Source: an uncultured Aquincola sp.
GTDB lineage: Bacteria; Pseudomonadota; Gammaproteobacteria; Burkholderiales; Burkholderiaceae
Assembly: GCA_937883885.1 (NCBI GenBank)
Contig: CAKZXL010000869.1
Coordinates: forward strand, 1 to 16,789
Direction of reading: 5' to 3'
DNA: 16,789 nt
A program made the position numbers and the translations under genes. The notes under the pieces were generated by a model. That model searched no databases and had not been told where the DNA came from. It was given only the letters and a program-made list of their open reading frames with translations. Shown piece after piece: positions 12,672 through 16,789 of this stretch. Numbering within the stretch: position 1 is the first letter of the stretch; every line of letters begins with the position of its first letter.

Positions 12672-15293
12672 ATGAAACACACCTTCCTCCTCTCCGCCTG
12701 CATGGCCGCGCTGCTTTCCGCCTGCGGCGGCGGTGGCGGCGATTCCCCTGCCAGCACCAGCGTATCGGCCGCGGCCCCGCTGGCCACCGGCATCACCACC
12801 CTGGCGCTGCAATCGGACACGCTGCCCGATGCCGACGCGCTGGTAGTGGCCAAGCCTGCCTTCCATGTGGCGCCGGTGCTGCTGGACGAACCCGATGACC
12901 GCGATGCCCACGACCATGCCGCCTCGGCCCGTCGCGGCCCGCGCGTGCAGCAGGTGCCCGAAGGCCAGCAGGCGCTGGGCACCGCGCGGCTGACGGTGCA
13001 GGCGCTGCAAGGCGCGCGTCGCAGCCAGGCCTTGTCGGCGCCGCGTGCGTCGGCCGATAGCGCCAGCAACGACGGCACGGCCACGCCGCTGGCCGGCAGC
13101 ACCGCGGTGTCCACCTATTCGCCCGCGCAGATCCGCGCCGCTTACGGCCTGCCGCCGCTGCCCGCAGCCGGCACCACGCCCACGGCCACGCAGGCAGCGC
13201 AGCTGGGCGCAGGGCAGACGATCTACATCGTCAACGCCAACCACAACCCCAACGTCGTGGCCGAGCTGGCGGCCTTCAACCAGAAGTTCGGCCTGCCGGG
13301 CTGCACCACCAAGGCCATCGCGCCCACCGCCAGCCTGCCGCTGCCGGCACCGGCCGCGGCGGCGTGCGAGCTGTCGGTGGTGTACAGCACCGCTGCCGGC
13401 GGCATGACGAGCACCGCACCGGCTTACGACGCGGGTTGGGCCACCGAGATCGCGCTGGACGTGCAGTGGGCGCATGCCACCGCGCCGCTGGCGCGCATCG
13501 TCTTGATCGAGGCGCCCGATGCTTCGCTCAACAACCTGCTGGCCGCAGTGCGTCTGGCCAATGCCATGGGCCCGGGTGTGGTGTCGATGAGCTTCGGTGC
13601 CAACGAAGGCAGCTACACCGCATCGGTCGACAGCGCCTTCACCGGCACCGGCATGACCTACCTGGCCGCCACCGGCGACTCGGGCGCGGCGGTCTCGTGG
13701 CCGTCGGTCTCGCCCAAGGTGCTGGCGGTGGGCGGCACCTCGCTCACCTACACCGGCAGCGGCAGCCGCCAGGAGGTGGTGTGGTCCGGCACCGGCGGCG
13801 GCATGAGCGCCTATACCGCCGTGCCGGCCTACCAGACGGCGGCCGTGCCCGGCCTGGGCACCGTGGCCCGCCGCAACGTGGCCGACGTCGCCTTCAATGC
13901 CAACCCCTCCACCGGACAGTACGTGGCGGTGATGCAGCCTGGCAGCAGCACGGTGAACTGGATCAGCGCGGGCGGCACCAGCCTCTCGACGCCGCAGTGG
14001 GCGGGCGTGATCGCCGCAGCCAACGCCATGCGCAAGCAGGCCGGCAAGGCCGTGATCGGCGCGGCACATGCCACGCTGTACGGCCCGGTGGCGACGGTGC
14101 CGGGCACCTACGCCTCGGCCTTTGCCGACGTCACCAGCGGCAGCCATGGCACCTGCACCATCTGCTATGCCCGTGTGGGCTACGACCCGGCCACCGGCCT
14201 GGGCACGCCCAACGTGTCGTCGCTGCTGGGTACGCTGGCCGGCAGCGCCAGCACCGCGCCCGCGCCGGTGGTCACGCCGGCCAGCATCACCGGCAAGGTG
14301 GGCACGCCGCTCACCTTCACCGTCTCGGCCAGCGGCAGCAATGCACTGACCTATGGTCTGACCGGCGCGCCCGGCGGCATGGTCATCGGCAGCAACGGCG
14401 CCGTGAGCTGGCCCGCGCCGGTGGTCGGCACCTATGCCGTCACCGTGGTGGCCAAGGACAGCGTCACCGGCCTCAGCGGCCAGGGCGTCTACAGCATCAA
14501 GATCGAGGCGCCGCTGCCCCCGGTGGTCACCAGCACCACGGTCAACGGCCGCGTGGGCAGCGCGCTGGCCTTCAGCGTCGCGGCCACCTCGGCCAATGCC
14601 GTCAGCTACTCGCTCAGCGGCGCGCCGGCGGGCATGGTCATCGGCGCCAGCAACGGCGCAGTGAGCTGGGCCACGCCGGTGGCCGGCACCTATGCGGTCA
14701 CGGTCAACGCCAAGGACAACGTCACCGGCCTCAGCGGCAAGGGCGTGGTCACGGTGGTCATCGCCCCGGCGCTGGCGCCTTCGGTGGCGAGCACCACCAT
14801 CACCGGCAAGCCGGGCGTGGCGCTGAGCTTCAGTGCCAGCGTCACGGCCAGCAACCCGGTGACCTACAGCCTGGCGGGCGCGCCGGCGGGCATGGGCATC
14901 GGCAGCACCGGCCTCATCAGCTGGGCCAGCCCGGTGCTGGGCACCTACGCGGTCACGGTCATCGCCAAGGACAGCAAGACCGGCCTTACCGGCCAGGGCG
15001 TGATCACGGTGAAGATCGCGGTCCCCGGCCCCACCATCACCGCAGCGGCCATCAACGGCGTGGCGGGCAGGCCGGTCAGCGGCAGCATCGCCATCAGCGC
15101 GCCGGGCGCCACCGCACTGTCGGTGTCCATCTCGGGCGTGCCCATGGGCATGACCTTCTCGGCCAGCGGCCTGACGCTCACGGCCAGCTGGGCCAAGCCG
15201 GTGGCCGGCAGCTACAACCTGAAGGTGGTGGTGATGGATTCCACCGGGCAAAGCGCCACGGCCAATGTGCCGGTGACCATCACGGCGCAGTGA
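12672..15293 (+). CDS. Sedolisin-like (S53) serine-carboxyl peptidase lipoprotein with four Ig-like repeats
   Basis: An 873-residue predicted surface protein. The signal peptide ends in the lipobox LSAC (15-18), followed by a Gly-rich linker. Residues about 25-145 are low in recognisable motifs, and no typical pro-kumamolisin domain is apparent. The S53 domain (about 148-522) has Glu259 and Asp263 in WATEIALDVQ, the oxyanion Asp336 in ATGDSGA, the nucleophile Ser437 in GGTSLSTPQW, and a calcium-site-like end (FADVTSG 484-490, YDPATGLG 504-511). Four Ig-like repeats follow to the C-terminus (532-873). Sedolisins are acid-acting endopeptidases. The anchored form probably acts in the periplasm or on the cell surface. 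ATG 12672, with GAGG upstream, is chosen because it starts the signal peptide; frames opening at 12486 run through the riboswitch. The c-di-GMP aptamer implies control by that messenger. Confidence 0.92.
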   Translation: MKHTFLLSACMAALLSACGGGGGDSPASTSVSAAAPLATGITTLALQSDTLPDADALVVAKPAFHVAPVLLDEPDDRDAHDHAASARRGPRVQQVPEGQQALGTARLTVQALQGARRSQALSAPRASADSASNDGTATPLAGSTAVSTYSPAQIRAAYGLPPLPAAGTTPTATQAAQLGAGQTIYIVNANHNPNVVAELAAFNQKFGLPGCTTKAIAPTASLPLPAPAAAACELSVVYSTAAGGMTSTAPAYDAGWATEIALDVQWAHATAPLARIVLIEAPDASLNNLLAAVRLANAMGPGVVSMSFGANEGSYTASVDSAFTGTGMTYLAATGDSGAAVSWPSVSPKVLAVGGTSLTYTGSGSRQEVVWSGTGGGMSAYTAVPAYQTAAVPGLGTVARRNVADVAFNANPSTGQYVAVMQPGSSTVNWISAGGTSLSTPQWAGVIAAANAMRKQAGKAVIGAAHATLYGPVATVPGTYASAFADVTSGSHGTCTICYARVGYDPATGLGTPNVSSLLGTLAGSASTAPAPVVTPASITGKVGTPLTFTVSASGSNALTYGLTGAPGGMVIGSNGAVSWPAPVVGTYAVTVVAKDSVTGLSGQGVYSIKIEAPLPPVVTSTTVNGRVGSALAFSVAATSANAVSYSLSGAPAGMVIGASNGAVSWATPVAGTYAVTVNAKDNVTGLSGKGVVTVVIAPALAPSVASTTITGKPGVALSFSASVTASNPVTYSLAGAPAGMGIGSTGLISWASPVLGTYAVTVIAKDSKTGLTGQGVITVKIAVPGPTITAAAINGVAGRPVSGSIAISAPGATALSVSISGVPMGMTFSASGLTLTASWAKPVAGSYNLKVVVMDSTGQSATANVPVTITAQ
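14265..15290 (+). repeat. Four tandem Ig-like repeats inside the sedolisin-like gene
   Basis: Repeat units start at 14265, 14520, 14781 and 15030 and code for 85, 87, 83 and 87 residues. Each has the pattern ITGK.G..L.F.....(T/S)YSL.GAPAGM.I....G.ISW..PV.GTYAVTV.AKDS.TGL.G.GV..V.I, typical of putative Ig/cadherin-like folds in bacterial surface proteins. The first three are close copies, while the fourth is diverged and ends the protein. The DNA is similarly repeated and may be prone to copy-number change. Confidence 0.85.
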
Positions 15294-15323
15294 GCCGGGC
15301 CGTGAGGCCCTGATCCATCCGAC

Positions 15324-15356
15324 CAAAAAGAAAGCGGCCTGCACATGCAGGCCGCT
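15324..15356 (-). terminator. Rho-independent terminator of tRNA-Arg
   Basis: A perfect 10-bp stem (15333-15342 with 15347-15356, 4-nt loop) is followed on the minus strand by TTTCTTTTT (15333-15325). It begins 10 bases beyond the CCA end of the tRNA. On the plus strand the same hairpin has no T-run after it, so it probably does not stop the sedolisin transcript. A shorter GGGCC/GGCCC stem at 15297-15310, right after the sedolisin stop, also lacks a T-run. Confidence 0.88.
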
Positions 15357-15365
15357 GTCGGCAGG

Positions 15366-15441
15366 TGGCGCGCCCGGCTGGGATCGAACCAGCGACCCTT
15401 GGCTTCGGAGGCCAATACTCTATCCACTGAGCTACGGGCGC
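15366..15441 (-). tRNA. tRNA-Arg, anticodon CCG
   Basis: The minus strand folds into a complete cloverleaf of 76 nt. The acceptor stem is GCGCCCG (15441-15435) with CGGGCGC (15376-15370), followed by discriminator G and an encoded CCA (15368-15366). The D arm has GCTC/GAGT. The anticodon stem TTGGC/GCCAA encloses a CTCCGAA loop with anticodon CCG at 15408-15406, which reads the arginine codon CGG. The T arm is GCTGGTTCGATCCCAGC with the TTCGATC loop. The gene stands alone with its own promoter and terminator. Confidence 0.97.
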
Positions 15442-15450
15442 CAAACGCGG

Positions 15451-15456
15451 ATTGTA
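15451..15456 (-). promoter_or_regulatory. -10 box of the tRNA-Arg gene
   Basis: On the minus strand TACAAT lies 9 nt before the first base of the mature tRNA, giving a very short 5' leader. No clear -35 hexamer is visible at 17 nt. The match and position support a dedicated tRNA promoter. Confidence 0.6.
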
Positions 15457-15528
15457 GCCTTGACTCGCCAGATGGCCTTCCAGGCAGGTGCGGGCAAGCC
15501 ATGAAAGGCGGGGCAGCAACGTGGCCCC

Positions 15529-15561
15529 TATACTTCGGGGGTTTTGCGTGCCCGGCACGCA
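15529..15561 (+). promoter_or_regulatory. Possible -10 box and leader hairpin of the cytochrome c gene
   Basis: TATACT at 15529-15534 matches the -10 consensus at five of six positions. It would give a leader of about 50 nt that includes a TGCGTGC/GCACGCA stem-loop (15545-15561). The -35 region is weak. A GAGGA ribosome-binding site lies just before the ATG at 15592. Confidence 0.45.
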
Positions 15562-15591
15562 CTCGATCCGCTGCCGCTACCCGAGGAATGC

Positions 15592-16176
15592 ATGAGCGAC
15601 GCACACAAGCCCGTCATCAACGACCCGCACGACATGCCGCACGAGGGCCCCATCAAGACGCCCAAGCAATTGGTCGTGACGGTGGTGTTTTCGTTCCTGA
15701 TCCCCATCTTCCTCATCGTGCTGCTGGCCACCTACGTGGCGGGCTTCAACAAGCCGGGTGCGGGCACCGACTTGCTGGCTGAAGAAGCCGTCGCGCGCCG
15801 CATCCAGCCGGTGGGCACGGTCGAGATCAAGGACCTGGCCGACCCCGCCGCGATGAAGACCGGCGAACAGGTGTTCAACGCGCAGTGCGCGGCCTGCCAC
15901 GCCACCGGCGCGGCCGGCGCGCCGAAGCTGGGCGACACCGCCGCCTGGGCGCCGCGCGTGTCCACCGGCTATGAGGCGCTGCTCAATTCGGCGCTGCACG
16001 GCAAGGGCAACATGGGCGCGCAAGGCGGTGGCGATTTCACCGACTTCGAGATCGGCCGCGCCGTGGTCTACATGGCCAACAAGGGCGGTGGCAACCTGAA
16101 AGAGCCGGCGATGGCCCCCGCGGGTGCCGCTTCCGGCGCCGCCGCCGAAGCGCCGGCTTCCGCCGCTTCGAACTGA
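15592..16176 (+). CDS. Membrane-anchored class I cytochrome c (c5-like)
   Basis: A 194-residue protein with one N-terminal membrane helix (about 26-48) and a periplasmic mono-haem domain. The haem-binding CAACH is at 99-103 and Met141 in GKGNMGAQGG is the likely sixth ligand. The pattern FTDFEIGRAVVYMANKGG at the end of the domain is typical of cytochrome c5. An Ala/Pro-rich, probably flexible tail (about 175-194) follows. It would carry electrons in the periplasm while tethered to the inner membrane, for instance toward a terminal oxidase; the partner is not visible here. ATG 15592 has a GAGGA ribosome-binding site 5 nt upstream, so the in-frame start at 15544 is rejected. A strong terminator follows, so it is a single-gene transcript. 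Confidence 0.92.
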   Translation: MSDAHKPVINDPHDMPHEGPIKTPKQLVVTVVFSFLIPIFLIVLLATYVAGFNKPGAGTDLLAEEAVARRIQPVGTVEIKDLADPAAMKTGEQVFNAQCAACHATGAAGAPKLGDTAAWAPRVSTGYEALLNSALHGKGNMGAQGGGDFTDFEIGRAVVYMANKGGGNLKEPAMAPAGAASGAAAEAPASAASN

Positions 16177-16206
16177 CCGCGGCGCCGCAGGGCGCGCGGA
16201 CCAGGA

Positions 16207-16240
16207 TGAAAAAGGCCGGTCGCATGACCGGCCTTTTTCA
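16207..16240. terminator. Strong bidirectional Rho-independent terminator
   Basis: A perfect 15-bp inverted repeat (16207-16221 with 16226-16240, loop GCAT) has a GC core flanked by AAAAA on the left and TTTTT on the right. It ends the cytochrome transcript and could also stop transcription from the right. Confidence 0.93.
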
Positions 16241-16298
16241 TGGCCGTGCAGGAACGGGGTTTGCCGAAGCTGAAGCTCCAACAGCCCAAGGAGCAGAC

Positions 16299-16789
16299 AT
16301 GGCGCAAGAACACGAGACCCCGGAGAAGCAACGCGAACACCTCTGGTCGCTGATCAAGGACATCCGCTTTGCGATGTTCACCACCCAGCATGACAACGGC
16401 CACCTGCACTCGCGGCCGATGACCACGCAGAACAAGTCCATCAACGAGGACAACACGCTGTGGTTCTTCATGTCGCGCAAGAGCGAGCCGGTGGCCGACA
16501 TCAGCAGCGACACCAACGTCAACGTGGCCTATGCCGATACCGACAAGGACTCGTACGTGTCCGTCTCGGGCATCGCCCGCGTGGTGGAAGACCGCGCCCG
16601 CGCCGAGCAGCTGTGGAGCAAGATGGCCGAAGCCTGGTTCCCGGGCGGCCCGACCGACCCCGACCTGGCCCTGGTGCGCGTGGACATCGTGCACGCCGAC
16701 TACTGGGACGTGAAGGAAAACAAGCTGACCCAGCTGTTCAAGATGGCCAAGGCCGCCGTCACCGGCAACCCGCCCACCGGCATGGGCGA
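16299..16789 (+). CDS. General stress protein 26-like, pyridoxamine 5'-phosphate oxidase fold (3' end missing)
   Basis: An open frame from ATG 16299 runs off the window after 163 codons, close to the full length of the family. The start has an excellent AAGGAG ribosome-binding site 5 nt upstream. FAMFTTQHDNGHLHSRPMTTQ at 24-44, LWFFMSRKSEPVADI at 54-68 and VNVAYADTDKDSYVSVSGIARVVED at 74-98 fit the split-barrel flavin-binding fold of general stress protein 26. LALVRVDIVHADYWDV at 123-138 is the family's typical end. Relatives bind FMN/FAD and are induced in stress; the substrate is unknown. The gene follows the terminator, so it has its own transcript. The missing part is probably only a few residues. 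Confidence 0.88.
   Translation, partial: MAQEHETPEKQREHLWSLIKDIRFAMFTTQHDNGHLHSRPMTTQNKSINEDNTLWFFMSRKSEPVADISSDTNVNVAYADTDKDSYVSVSGIARVVEDRARAEQLWSKMAEAWFPGGPTDPDLALVRVDIVHADYWDVKENKLTQLFKMAKAAVTGNPPTGMG

Noticed and set aside
2092..15344. Very long open frames antisense to real genes (for example 12654-15344 minus, 3600-5129 minus, 5657-7282 plus, 7313-8581 plus, 1909-3720 plus upstream of 3094)
   Set aside because: They are by-products of high GC content. Their translations are low-complexity, rich in His/Arg/Gly/Ala, and show no domain, while the opposite strand codes for clear families.
15366..15441. tRNA-Arg as an integration site of a genomic island
   Set aside because: No integrase gene and no repeated tRNA 3' fragment is visible on either side within the window.
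15544..15591. Upstream start for the cytochrome c gene
   Set aside because: It lies in a leader stem-loop and has no ribosome-binding site, whereas ATG 15592 has GAGGA directly upstream.

Overview
The window is high-GC bacterial DNA that looks like a chromosome segment of a Burkholderiales betaproteobacterium, probably a Leptothrix/Rubrivivax/Ideonella-like lineage. This placement is an inference from codon use, a PEP-CTERM tail, a Burkholderiales-style PhoX, an ArgP/LysE pair and a c5-like cytochrome. No integrase, transposase, CRISPR array or other mobile element is visible. Genes are closely packed and the composition looks even throughout.

Layout. (1) 1-138: the last codons of a PEP-CTERM protein and its intrinsic terminator. 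(2) 161-1677: a UPF0149/SEC-C protein followed closely by a calcineurin-like metallophosphoesterase, with a small unknown gene converging on it. (3) 2092-3720: a divergent ArgP-type LysR regulator and LysE/ArgO amino-acid exporter. (4) 3762-5027: a YegD-type Hsp70-like ATPase. (5) 10394 down to 5041 on the minus strand: a probable five-gene operon of NitT/TauT-type ABC transporter (Tat-exported binding protein, ATPase, permease), PhoX phosphatase and a second UPF0149 protein. (6) 10453-12381: a YgfF-like short-chain dehydrogenase converging with the septal lipoprotein RlpA. (7) 12510-15293: a class I cyclic-di-GMP riboswitch upstream of a large lipoprotein with a complete sedolisin (S53) catalytic set and four Ig-like repeats. 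(8) 15366-15441: tRNA-Arg(CCG) on the minus strand with its own terminator. (9) 15592-16789: a membrane-anchored cytochrome c, a strong bidirectional terminator and the start of a flavin-binding general-stress-protein-26-like gene that runs off the window.

The strongest discovery candidate is the c-di-GMP aptamer in the leader of the sedolisin-like surface peptidase. It suggests that the second messenger governing the biofilm/motility switch controls a secreted protease through RNA. Other points of interest are a GACAAT -10-like element 5-7 nt before three start codons (possible leaderless mRNAs), a phosphatase joined to a non-Pst ABC importer, and two UPF0149 paralogues with very different C-termini.
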